From positions 2,294,001 to 2,358,000 of the forward strand of contig OY969722.1 in the NCBI GenBank assembly GCA_963702165.1: a DNA stretch of 64,000 bases, written 5' to 3'. The notes under the pieces were generated by a model. That model saw only the letters and a program-made list of their open reading frames with translations, was not told the DNA's origin and searched no databases. Positions 8,403-17,628 of this stretch are shown piece by piece. Position 1 is the stretch's first letter, and every line of letters starts with the position of its first letter. Both the position numbers and the translations under genes were made by a program. This DNA comes from Terrimesophilobacter sp963702165. GTDB taxonomy: Bacteria; Actinomycetota; Actinomycetes; Actinomycetales; Microbacteriaceae.

Positions 8403-9041
8403 GTGCCAACATCCGATCCGAGCCGCACCCACGAGCTGTCGACCGCCGGTGTCGGTCCGTGGGTCGGCGAGTGGCCGGTCGACGAGCGCTACGATCCGGA
8501 ACTGCTCGCCGGCGGTGATACCCGCAACGTCATCGACCGCTACCGGTATTGGCGGATGGAGGCGATCATCGCCGACCTCGACGAGCGCAGGCATCCGTTC
8601 CATGTCGCGATCGAGAACTGGCAGCATGACCTCAACATCGGCTCGATCGTGAGGACGGCGAACGCGTTCGCCGCCGACACCGTGCACATCATCGGCCGCC
8701 GCCGCTGGAACAAGCGCGGTGCGATGGTGACCGACCGCTACCAGCACGTGATGCACCACCCGGACCTGGCCGCGTTCGGCGAGTGGGCGCGGACGGCGGG
8801 CATCCCGATCGTCGCGATCGACAACGTGCCGGGCAGTGTGCCGATCGAGACCTACCGAATCCCGGAACGCTGCGTGCTGTTGTTCGGGCAGGAGGGGCCG
8901 GGGCTCTCGGCCGAGGCGCTGAAGGTGGCGCACGTGACGCTGGAGATCACCCAGTTCGGCTCGACCCGGTCGATCAACGCATCGGCCGCCGCGGCGATCG
9001 CGATGCACAGCTGGGTCATGCAGCACGTCTCCTTCGGTTGA
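8403..9041 (+). CDS. TrmH/SpoU-family RNA 2'-O-methyltransferase
   Basis: A 212-residue SPOUT methyltransferase that should transfer methyl from S-adenosylmethionine to an RNA ribose. Diagnostic motifs are NWQHDLNIGSIVRTANAF (motif 1, Asn and Arg), LLFGQEGPGLS (motif 2, with E and G of the knot) and STRSINASAAAAIAMH (motif 3). The N-terminal 60 residues are a short extension rather than the larger L30-like domain of many rRNA methyltransferases. Target (tRNA or rRNA) is not decidable. The GTG start follows the previous stop by 2 bases and has a leaderless promoter. Confidence 0.9.
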   Translation: MPTSDPSRTHELSTAGVGPWVGEWPVDERYDPELLAGGDTRNVIDRYRYWRMEAIIADLDERRHPFHVAIENWQHDLNIGSIVRTANAFAADTVHIIGRRRWNKRGAMVTDRYQHVMHHPDLAAFGEWARTAGIPIVAIDNVPGSVPIETYRIPERCVLLFGQEGPGLSAEALKVAHVTLEITQFGSTRSINASAAAAIAMHSWVMQHVSFG

Positions 9042-9097
9042 CGACCGGCATCCTGAGCAGTAGCCGAACACCGCGAACTGAGCACTCGTCGCCGGAT

Positions 9098-9103
9098 TAG
9101 TGT
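9098..9103 (+). promoter_or_regulatory. Possible leaderless promoter -10 box (STAND ATPase)
   Basis: TAGTGT, 9 bases before the ATG at 9113; no ribosome binding site is visible. Confidence 0.35.
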
Positions 9104-9112
9104 GTTCGCACC

Positions 9113-11437
9113 ATGGCGTTACTGTTCGGCGCGCCGCGACTTCCCAGCCGCTTCGTGACGCGAGACCGGATCAACGGGCTGCTCGTGGGGAGCGCCGACC
9201 TGATGGTCGTCAGAGCGCCGGCGGGCAGCGGCAAGACGGTCGCGGTCGCCGACTGGCTGCGCACGATGGAGCACGTCGACCGGCTCTGGCTGGAGGTAAC
9301 CGATGGGCATACGTTCTGGATGTCGTTCGCGCGCCAGCTCGAGGCATCCGGCCTCCTGACGGCGAAGGCGCCGGGCAGCGAGGAGCGGGCCAAGCGCCTG
9401 GTCGGGCGGGCACTGGCGAACCTGAAGTCGGAGCTGCTGGTCGTCATCGACCGGGCCGAGCGCATGGATGCGACGGATGCCGTGCCCTACCTGATCCGCG
9501 CCCTGGCCGGCAGTCCGCGACTGCGCGTTGTCGCGCTCACCCGGCGCCGGGCCAGCAGTGCGGTGCACGCGCTCGGGGCCGCGGTCGACCATGAGGTGAT
9601 CACCGGAGCCGACCTGGCGTTCACCCGCCCGGAGACCGAGGCGCTCGTGGCCGAGCACGGGGTAATCGCATCGCCCGAAAGCGCGGCGACGCTGCATCGC
9701 GTCACCGGCGGGGCCGCCGGGCTGATCCTGCGGCTGCTGCCCGAGCTCGCATCCGGTGAGCCGGAGCTCGCCGACCGCCTCGAGCGGGCGGCCGGGGAGC
9801 TGCTCCTGCAGGACATCCCGGATGCGTTGAGCGAGCCGCTCGCCGACGCGAACATCGCCGACGTGCTGAGCGTCGAGCTGGTCCGGCGGCTCACCGGTCG
9901 CTCCGACGCCCGCGAGCTGCTCATCGAGGCTGAGGAGCATGGACTCGGGGCGTGGCTGGGCGCGGACGGGCCGACGGATGCGTTCATGCTCTACCCGCCG
10001 GTCAGCCGCGAGTTGTGGCGGCGACTGCCGGACGCGCATGAAGAGCGGGGCGCTCAGGTCGCGGAAGCGGTGGCCTGGCTTGCCGACAACGGGCAGGGTG
10101 CCGCCGCGGTGCGGACGGCGCTCCGAAACGGCGACCTCGCCCTCGCGAACGAGGTGTTGTGGCCGGCCTGGCCGTGGCTCGTCGACACGCCGCCGGATCA
10201 CGCGCAGCTGGTCGCGCTCACCAGAGGGTTCCCGCCGGGCGAGTTGCGCCGGTACCCGCTGCTCGCGATGCTGACCGCCCTCGGTCTGGCGGCGAGCAAT
10301 GGGGGTCGGGTGCGAGCCGCCGAGTTGTTCGCCCTGGCCGACCTGACCTCGCGCGTCGGGCGACGGCAGCACCTGGCCGCCGAAGACTTCGCCATCCGGT
10401 CGCTGGAGAGCGCCGCCGCGCGCCTTGCCCATCAGACGGCGTTGTCGGTCACGCTCGCCGAGAGAGCACTCGAGGCAGGCCGTGCCGTCCCGCCGACCGA
10501 AAGCACCGCGAGCTCGGCCGCCTACCCGTTCCTGCTGACTCAGCTTGGCACGTCGCTCCTGAAGGCCGGACGCCCCGGCGACGCGCTCCCGTTGTTCCAG
10601 GAGGCGAGCCGCCACGACGGCCCGATCGGAGGACGGTTCCACGCCGCCGCGCTCGAGGCGGGGACCCTCGCGATCGTCGGCGAGATGCCGCAGGTCGATC
10701 CCGCGCTCGACCGGCTTCGCGCGCTCGGCGCGCCGGGGCACTTCGCCGACCTCGAGTTCGCGATACTCGCCCAGCTGGCGCGCGGCTACCAAGCGCTCGA
10801 AGAGCTGGATACGGATGCCGGCGGCCGAGCGCTCGACACCATCGAACCGCATCAGGCGGACTCGGAACACTGGGCGGAGGTGATGACGCTCCGGGCGCTC
10901 CTTGCGTTCGCCGCGCACCAGACCGGACCCGCAGAAGGCGTGCTCGAGCGCGCTGCCAGCGTGCGGCATCCGGCGGTCTCGGCGCACGACTCTGGCGCCG
11001 TGGCGGCGGCGCGGGGGTTGCTGGCTCTCGCGAACGGCCACATCACCGTCGCCGAGAAGTCCCTGGCGGCCGCCCCGGATACCGCCGCCGTGTGGATGGC
11101 GCGCATCCGGCTGGAGCTGACGCGGGGCGATGCGGGCGAGGCGAACCGGCTCACCGGTCGGGTGCACCCGGCCGAGCTCGGGGCGCGGCAACGTGCGTGG
11201 GCGCTCGTGCTCGGCGCGGAGGTGGCGAGGCGAGTGGGCCAGCCTTCCCTCGCGAGCTCCCGGTTCGAGCACGCGGTGCTGCTGGCTGCTGACCGACGGT
11301 TGCGTTCGCCGTTCCTGCTGATGCCGCGCACCGAGCTGGTCGCGCTGTGCGAGCTGGTGCCGCCCGCGAGCGTCCGCGGTGGGGCCGAATTGATGGCGCC
11401 GGTGGTCAGCGGGCGCCAGACACTGGCTGGCCGGTAG
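9113..11437 (+). CDS. MalT/LuxR-like STAND ATPase lacking a C-terminal HTH
   Basis: A 774-residue signal-transduction ATPase resembling the N-terminal and sensor parts of MalT-type (LAL) regulators. The P-loop APAGSGKT is at residues 35-42; a Walker B-like LLVVIDRAERM at about 105-115 and a sensor-type VVALTRRRA follow. From about residue 330 the protein is a run of alpha-helical, TPR-like repeats. LAL regulators usually end with a LuxR HTH; here the protein ends with VVSGRQTLAGR and no HTH, so it cannot bind DNA the usual way. It may signal through a partner. It runs up to the purA promoter, which overlaps its stop codon. No ligand is apparent. Confidence 0.75.
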   Translation: MALLFGAPRLPSRFVTRDRINGLLVGSADLMVVRAPAGSGKTVAVADWLRTMEHVDRLWLEVTDGHTFWMSFARQLEASGLLTAKAPGSEERAKRLVGRALANLKSELLVVIDRAERMDATDAVPYLIRALAGSPRLRVVALTRRRASSAVHALGAAVDHEVITGADLAFTRPETEALVAEHGVIASPESAATLHRVTGGAAGLILRLLPELASGEPELADRLERAAGELLLQDIPDALSEPLADANIADVLSVELVRRLTGRSDARELLIEAEEHGLGAWLGADGPTDAFMLYPPVSRELWRRLPDAHEERGAQVAEAVAWLADNGQGAAAVRTALRNGDLALANEVLWPAWPWLVDTPPDHAQLVALTRGFPPGELRRYPLLAMLTALGLAASNGGRVRAAELFALADLTSRVGRRQHLAAEDFAIRSLESAAARLAHQTALSVTLAERALEAGRAVPPTESTASSAAYPFLLTQLGTSLLKAGRPGDALPLFQEASRHDGPIGGRFHAAALEAGTLAIVGEMPQVDPALDRLRALGAPGHFADLEFAILAQLARGYQALEELDTDAGGRALDTIEPHQADSEHWAEVMTLRALLAFAAHQTGPAEGVLERAASVRHPAVSAHDSGAVAAARGLLALANGHITVAEKSLAAAPDTAAVWMARIRLELTRGDAGEANRLTGRVHPAELGARQRAWALVLGAEVARRVGQPSLASSRFEHAVLLAADRRLRSPFLLMPRTELVALCELVPPASVRGGAELMAPVVSGRQTLAGR

Positions 11438-11440
11438 ACT
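11435..11440 (+). promoter_or_regulatory. Possible purA -10 box
   Basis: TAGACT whose first three bases are the stop codon of the STAND ATPase gene. It would start a roughly 33-base leader ahead of purA, which has a GAAGGGA ribosome binding site. Confidence 0.35.
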
Positions 11441-11479
11441 GGCTAGTCGTTCCCCCTAGTCGAGTGAAGGGATCCTCGC

Positions 11480-12766
11480 ATGCCCGCAATCGTCCTGATC
11501 GGAGCTCAGTGGGGTGACGAGGGCAAAGGCAAGGCGACCGACTTGCTTGGCAGCCGCATCGACTACGTCGTGAAGTTCAACGGCGGCAACAACGCCGGCC
11601 ACACCGTCGTGATCGGCGACCAGAAGTACGCACTGCACCTGCTGCCATCGGGCATCCTGACCGACGGCGTTGTGCCGGTGATCTCGAATGGCGTCGTGAT
11701 CGACCTCGCGGTGCTGTTCGATGAGCTCGACACGCTGAGTTCGCGCGGCGTCGACGTGTCGCGGCTGCGGGTGAGCGCTAACGCGCACGTCATTACGAGC
11801 TACCACCGGACCCTCGACAAGGTCACCGAGCGCTTCCTCGGCAAGCGCCAGATCGGCACCACCGGACGCGGGATCGGCCCGACCTACGCCGACAAGATCA
11901 ACCGGCTCGGCATCCGGATCCAGGATCTCTTCGACGAGAACATCCTGCGCCAGAAGGTCGAGGGTGCACTGTTCCAGAAGAACCAGCTGCTGACCAAGGT
12001 GTACAACCGCCGCGCGGTCGGGATCGACGAGATCGTCGACGACCTGCTGAGCTACGTCGATCGGCTGCGGCCAATGGTCGGCGACACCGCGCTCGAGCTG
12101 AACCGGGCCCTCGACGACGGCAAGACCGTGCTGTTCGAGGGCGGGCAGGCCACCATGCTCGACGTGGACCACGGCACTTACCCGTTCGTCACCTCGTCGA
12201 ACGCGACGTCGGGTGGTGCGGCCACCGGCTCCGGCATCGCGCCGAACCGGATGGAGCGCGTCATCGGAGTTGTGAAGGCGTACACGACGCGCGTCGGCGC
12301 CGGACCGTTCCCCACCGAGCTGTTCGACGAGTGGGGCGACTTCCTGATCGACAACGGGGCCGAGTTCGGGACCACCACCGGGCGCCGGCGCCGCGCGGGC
12401 TGGTTCGACGCGCCGATCGCGCGCTACTCGCAGCGCATCAACGGAGTCACCGACTTCGTGCTGACCAAGCTGGACGTGCTCACCGGGCTGGAGAAGATCC
12501 CGGTGTGCGTCGCGTACGAGGTCGACGGCGTGCGCGTGGACGAGATGCCGGTCTCGCAAAGCGACTTCCACCACGCCAAGCCGATCTACGAGGACCTGCC
12601 CGGCTGGAGCGAGGACATCACCGGCATCCGGAACTTCGAGGACCTGCCGAAGAACGCGCAGGACTACGTGCTGCGAATCGAGGAGCTGAGCGGCGAGCGG
12701 ATCTCCGCGATCGGGGTCGGCCCGGGTCGCGATGCGATCGTGGTGCGGCACGACCTGATCGGCTGA
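11480..12766 (+). CDS. purA: Adenylosuccinate synthetase
   Basis: Joins IMP and aspartate with GTP, the first step from IMP to AMP, in the cytoplasm. The 428-residue product is of normal length and starts MPAIVLIGAQWGDEGKGKAT, containing the GDEGKGK phosphate loop; FNGGNNAGHTVV holds the catalytic histidine, TTGRGIGPTYADK and GQATMLDVDHGTYPFVTSSN are further signatures. ATG at 11480 is preceded by GAAGGGA. It belongs with purSQL, purC, purD, purF and purM elsewhere in the window, although it is transcribed separately. Confidence 0.97.
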   Translation: MPAIVLIGAQWGDEGKGKATDLLGSRIDYVVKFNGGNNAGHTVVIGDQKYALHLLPSGILTDGVVPVISNGVVIDLAVLFDELDTLSSRGVDVSRLRVSANAHVITSYHRTLDKVTERFLGKRQIGTTGRGIGPTYADKINRLGIRIQDLFDENILRQKVEGALFQKNQLLTKVYNRRAVGIDEIVDDLLSYVDRLRPMVGDTALELNRALDDGKTVLFEGGQATMLDVDHGTYPFVTSSNATSGGAATGSGIAPNRMERVIGVVKAYTTRVGAGPFPTELFDEWGDFLIDNGAEFGTTTGRRRRAGWFDAPIARYSQRINGVTDFVLTKLDVLTGLEKIPVCVAYEVDGVRVDEMPVSQSDFHHAKPIYEDLPGWSEDITGIRNFEDLPKNAQDYVLRIEELSGERISAIGVGPGRDAIVVRHDLIG

Positions 12767-12794
12767 GGACGCCCGTCGCCGGCCCACACACCTC

Positions 12795-12858
12795 CATCGA
12801 GTCGGGAGTAGTTGCCCATTTGGGCACCCTCATAAGGGCAACTACTCCCGACTCAATG
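12795..12858. repeat. Intergenic hairpin repeat, family A copy 1
   Basis: Left arm ATCGAGTCGGGAGTAGTTGC onward (12796-12817) pairs with 12836-12857, 22 bases with one mismatch, around an 18-base loop. Other copies are at 40190-40252 and 62362-62424. Lies between two plus-strand genes. Confidence 0.9.
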
Positions 12859-12899
12859 ATCGAGCCCGTCCACCGCACGCGGATGTCGGTGGCGGGTAC

Positions 12900-12905
12900 T
12901 AAGGT
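12900..12905 (+). promoter_or_regulatory. Probable leaderless promoter -10 box (EamA gene)
   Basis: TAAGGT, then 6 bases, then GTG at 12912, without a ribosome binding site. Confidence 0.45.
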
Positions 12906-12911
12906 TCCGCA

Positions 12912-13832
12912 GTGAAACAGAAGCTCTCCGACTCCGTCGTGCTCATCCAGTTCCTCGCGGCGGCGCTCGTCTGGGGCTCCAGCTTTCTGTTCATGAAGGT
13001 CGCGCTCGACGGCGTCAGCTTCGGCCAGATCGCGTGGTCGCGTGAGATTCTCGGCGCGCTCACGCTCGGCCTCATCATGCTCATCGGCCGGCACCGGCTG
13101 CCGCGCGATCCGGTCGATCTACGCGCACTTCGTCGTCATCGCGACGACCAACTGCGTCATCCCGCACCTGCTGTTCGCCTGGGCGGAGCAGCACGTCTCA
13201 TCCGGCCTCGCCGCCATCTACAACTCGCTCACCCCGATCGCCACAGCGGTGCTCGTCGCACTCGTCTTCAAGGTCGAGAAGCTCGGAAGGGCTCAGATCG
13301 CCGGCGTCGTGCTCGGCATCGTCGGTGTGGTCGTGATCATCGCGCCGTGGACCTTCACCGACATCAGCGCCGACTTCTGGGGTCAGCTGGCGTGCATCGG
13401 CGCCGCCGTCTCGTACGGCGTCGCGATCGGCTACCTGCGCAAGTTCGTCACCCACCGACCGATCTCCGGCACCACTGTCGCGTTCATGAACGTCGGCACG
13501 GCGGCCGTCATCATGCTGCTGCTCACCCCGTTCCTGGCGCTCGGGCCGGTCGACCTGAGCTTCCCCGTCGTGGGCAGCCTGATCGCGCTGGGCGCGCTCG
13601 GCACCGGCCTCGCCTACATCTGGAACATGTCGGTGCTGCGCGCCTGGGGCCCGACGCCGTCCTCGACGGTCACCTACCTCATCCCGGTCGTCGGGGTGGT
13701 GCTCGGCGTGCTCGTGCTGCAGGAGACCCTGCACTGGAACGAGCCGGTCGGCGCGGTGCTGGTGCTCATCGGCATCCTGGTCACCCAGAACCGGATCGCG
13801 TTCCGGGGGCGTCACGGATCGACCGGCACTAA
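12912..13832 (+). pseudogene. EamA/DMT-family transporter, frameshifted
   Basis: An inner-membrane drug/metabolite-type transporter with about ten membrane helices. The N-terminus (VVLIQFLAAALVWGSSFLFM) reads in one frame to about 13110, where a one-base shift is needed to continue with IYAHFVVIATTNCVIPHLLF and the rest of the protein, through VTYLIPVVGVVLGVLVLQET. A second shift near the run of G at 13804 would bring the frame onto the TAA at 13830. Since both halves are otherwise well conserved, sequencing error is likelier than a dead gene. Substrate unknown. GTG start with leaderless promoter. Confidence 0.75.
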
Positions 13833-13835
13833 CCT
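13830..13835 (+). promoter_or_regulatory. Probable leaderless promoter -10 box (chorismate mutase)
   Basis: TAACCT, then 7 bases, then ATG at 13843. Its first three bases are also the likely stop codon of the EamA transporter. Confidence 0.45.
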
Positions 13836-13842
13836 GAAATGT

Positions 13843-14146
13843 ATGGCTGACGAGAATCCCGCGGAAGAACTGGCTGCCCTCAGGCAGAGCATCGACAACA
13901 TCGACGCGGCGCTCGTGCACCTGCTCGCCGAGCGCTTCAAGTTCACCCAGCAGGTCGGCCGGCTGAAGGCGACCGACGGGCTGCCGCCGCCGACCCCGAG
14001 CGGGAGCGCGGCAGATCGCGCGTCTGCGCGGCCTCGCGGAGGAGTCGCACCTCGACCCCGCGTTCGCCGAGAAGTCGTTCAACTTCATCGTCGCCGAGGT
14101 CATCCACCACCACGAGCGCTCGCGAGCGGCTCCGCCTAGCGCTTAA
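13843..14146 (+). pseudogene. Chorismate mutase, frameshifted
   Basis: A small AroQ-type chorismate mutase (chorismate to prephenate, for phenylalanine and tyrosine). The first 45 residues, MADENPAEELAALRQSIDNI and ALVHLLAERFKFTQQVGRLK, show the helix-1 arginine and the RFKxxxxVGxxK motif. After DGLPP (about 13985) the frame is lost; it resumes after one or two single-base shifts as ARLRGLAEESHLDPAFAEKS and FNFIVAEVIHHHE. Depending on the last shift it ends at TAG 14139 or TAA 14146. About 95-100 residues, normal for the family. Errors in the GC-rich stretch 13982-14020 are the likely cause. Confidence 0.75.
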
Positions 14147-16508
14147 CCCATCTCAGGAGATTTGCGCGCAGTTCGCTCCGGATGCCTGCAAACCGCAGGC
14201 AAGAGGGGCGGAACTCCTTGAAGCGGGTCCCGCGACGGGCCGTGGCGAGCGCCCGGTGGGTGGCGCGCAGCTCGTCGATCGGGACCGTGAAGAGGTCCTG
14301 CACCTCGAGCGTGCCGCTGTCGCATCCGTCACGCCGATGCGCAGCAACGGGTAGCCGCGGCCCTCGCACAGCCCGCGGAACTTCACGTCGTCCTCGCGCG
14401 GCACGCTCGACGAGCACGCGACCGGTCGACTCGCTGAACAGCGCGGTCGCGGCGTCGACGCCGTCGCGCTCGATGAGTCTCGTCGAGCCAGACGCGGGCG
14501 CCGACGCCGAAGCGCAGCACGCACTCGGCGAGCGCCTGCGCCAGGCCGCCGTCGGCGAGGTCGTGCGCGCGAGGCGATGAGCGCCTCCTGCGCGCCGGCG
14601 GCGAGCAGCCCGGCGAGCCGCTGCTCGCGCCTCGAGGTCGACCGCGGGCGGGCGGCCGCCGAGGTGGTCGTGCACGACGCCGGCCCAGGCCGAGCCGTCG
14701 AGCTCGAGCGCGCGTGGTGCCGAGCAGGTAGATGTTGTCGCCCTCGTCCTGCCAGCCGGACGGGATGCGCTTCGCGACGTCGTCGATGACGCCGAGCACG
14801 CCGACGACCGGCGTCGGGTGGATCGGGCGCGTCGCCGGTCTGGTTGTAGAACGAGACGTTGCCGCCGGTGACCGGGATCTCGAGCTCGAGGCAGCCGTCG
14901 GCCAGGCCCTCGACCGCTCGGGAGAACTGCCACATGACCTCGGGGTTCTCCGGGCAGCCGAAGTTCAGGCAGTCGGTGACCGCGACCGGGCGTCGCGCCG
15001 GTGACGGCGACGTTGCGGTACGCCTCGGCGAGGGCGAGCTGGGCGCCCTGCGTACGGGTCGAGCTGGCAGTAGCGGCCGTTCGCGTCGGTCGCGATCGCG
15101 AAGCCGAGCCCGCTCTCCTCGTCGACGCGGACCATGCCGCCGTCGTCGGGGAAGAGAGCGCGGTGTTGCCGAGCACGTAGCGGTCGTACTGGTTGGTGAT
15201 CCAGGCTTGACGGCGAGGTTGGGGCTGCCGAGCAGCGCGAGGAACTGCGTCGCGCAGCTCGTCGCGGTCGGTCGGGCGGGGGAGCGCGGATGCGGTGTCG
15301 GCCTGCAGCGCGTCGATCCAGGTCGGGTAGGCGACCGGGCGGTCGTAGACCGGGCCGTCGACGGCGACGGTGCGCGGGTCGACGTTGACGATCTCCTCGC
15401 CGTGCCAGTTGATGACGAGGCGGCCGGTGTCGGTGACCTCGCCGAGCACGCTGGTCTCGACGTCCCACTTCGCGACGACCGCGAGGAACGCCTCGAGCTT
15501 CTCGGGCTGCACGATCGCCATCATGCGCTCCTGGCTCTCGGACATGAGGATCTCCTCGGCCGTGAGCGTCGGGTCGCGCAGCAGCACCTCGTCGAGCTCG
15601 ATGAACATGCCGCCGTCGCCGTTGGCGGCGAGCTCGGAGGTGGCGCAGCTGATGCCGGCGGCGCCGAGGTCCTGGATGCCCTCGACCAGGTCGCCCGCGA
15701 ACAGCTCGAGGCAGCACTCGATGAGCACCTTCTCGGCGAACGGGTCGCCGACCTGCACGGCCGGGCGCTTGGTCGGGCCGCCCTCGGCGAAGGTGTCGGA
15801 GGCGAGGATCGACGCGCCGCCGATGCCGTCGCCGCCGGTGCGGGCGCCGAACAGCACGACCTTGTTGCCGACGCCGCGCGCGTTCGCGAGGTGCAGGTCC
15901 TCGTGGCGCAGCACGCCGACCGCGAGCGCGTTGACGAGCGGGTTGCCCTGGTACACCGAGTCGAAGTAGGTCTCGCCGCCGATGTTCGGCAGGCCGAGGC
16001 AGTTGCCGTAGAAGCTGATGCCGCGCGACGACGCCGTGCACGACGCGGGCGGTGTCCGGGTCGTCGATGTGCGCCGAAGCGCAGCTGGTCCATGACGGCG
16101 ACCGGGCGGGCGCCCATCGAGATGATGTCGCGCACGATGCCGCCGACGCCGGTCGCGGCGCCCTGGAACGGCTCGATGTAACGACGGGTGGTTGTGGCTC
16201 TCGACCTTGAAGGTGACGGCCCAGCCCTCGCCGACGTCGACGACGCCGGCGTTCTCGCCCATGCCGACCATGCAGGTTCTTCTTCATCTTCGGCGTGACC
16301 TTCTGGCCGAACTGGCGCAGGTAGATCTTGCGACGACTTGTAGGAGCAGTGCTCGCTCCACATGACCGAGTACATCGCGAGCTCGCCGCTGGTGGGGCGG
16401 CGGCCGAGGATCTCGCGGATGCGCTGGTACTCGTCGGGCTTCAGGCCGAGCGCCTCGTACGGCTGCTCGTGTTCGGGGGTGGCAGTCGCGTTCGCGACGG
16501 TGTCGGGT

Positions 16509-16511
<3 letters not shown>
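14136..16511 (-). pseudogene. purL: Phosphoribosylformylglycinamidine synthase subunit PurL, many frameshifts
   Basis: Large subunit of FGAM synthase (fourth step of purine synthesis, ATP-dependent amidation of FGAR). Recognisable pieces, spread over three frames, are PEHEQPYEALGLKPDEYQRI, SGELAMYSVMWSEHCSYKSS, GWAVTFKVESHNHPS, GGIVRDIISMGARPVAVMDQ, LVNALAVGVLRHEDLHLAN and DLGAAGISCATSELAANGDG. The start ATG at 16511 overlaps the purQ end. At least eight single-base shifts are needed; the gene is essential in most free-living bacteria, so these look like sequence errors. The 3' end is uncertain: its last codons run into repeat E (14143-14228), and the open frame stops at 14136. Confidence 0.85.
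14143..14228. repeat. Intergenic inverted repeat, family E copy 2
   Basis: TTAACCCATCTCAGGAG at 14143 faces CTCCTTGAAGCGGGT ending at 14228, matching the layout and length of the copy at 41088-41177. It lies where the convergent chorismate mutase and purL genes meet and overlaps both ends. Confidence 0.6.
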
Positions 16512-17256
<745 letters not shown>

Positions 17257-17257
<1 letters not shown>

Positions 17258-17549
17258 CAGTGGGTCTCTCCGCGACACCGGCCGAACTGCTGGTGATCTC
17301 CACGTCGTGGAAGCGCACGCCCACGACGTCCTCGATCACCGAGTTCGAGAGCATCGTCTCGGCGAGCTCCCGCGCCTCGTCGAGCGCGGCCTCGTCGGCC
17401 GGCCCGTCGACGGTGAGCTCGAAGCGCTTGCCGATGCGCACGCCGGTGAAGCGGCTCTTGCCGAGGCGCGCGAGTGCGCCGGCCACGGCCTTGCCCTGGG
17501 GGTCGAGCAGTTCGGCCTTGGGCATGACGTCGACGACGATGATGGGCAC
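17257..17549 (-). pseudogene. purS: FGAM synthase small subunit PurS, one frameshift
   Basis: Small bridging subunit that holds PurL and PurQ together. The GTG at 17549 has CAGGAG upstream and gives VPIIVVDVMPKAELLDPQGK, then KSRFTGVRIGKRFEL and a DVVGVRFHDVEIT ending, all typical PurS. The stop expected from operon structure is TGA at 17257-17259, overlapping the purQ ATG, but it is out of frame by one base; a one-base deletion near the 3' end explains this. Without it the frame runs on into purQ. Confidence 0.85.
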
Positions 17550-17628
17550 GAATGACTCCTGGGCCTTGGTGTTCCACCATTCTACCCGCGCCCCCATCCG
17601 GGGCGTCTCAGCAATCGGAGCGGCACCC

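Noticed and set aside
9119..11272. A 717-codon frame antisense to the STAND ATPase
   Set aside because: No start site signal and no conserved motifs; opposite strand has a P-loop and sensible protein.
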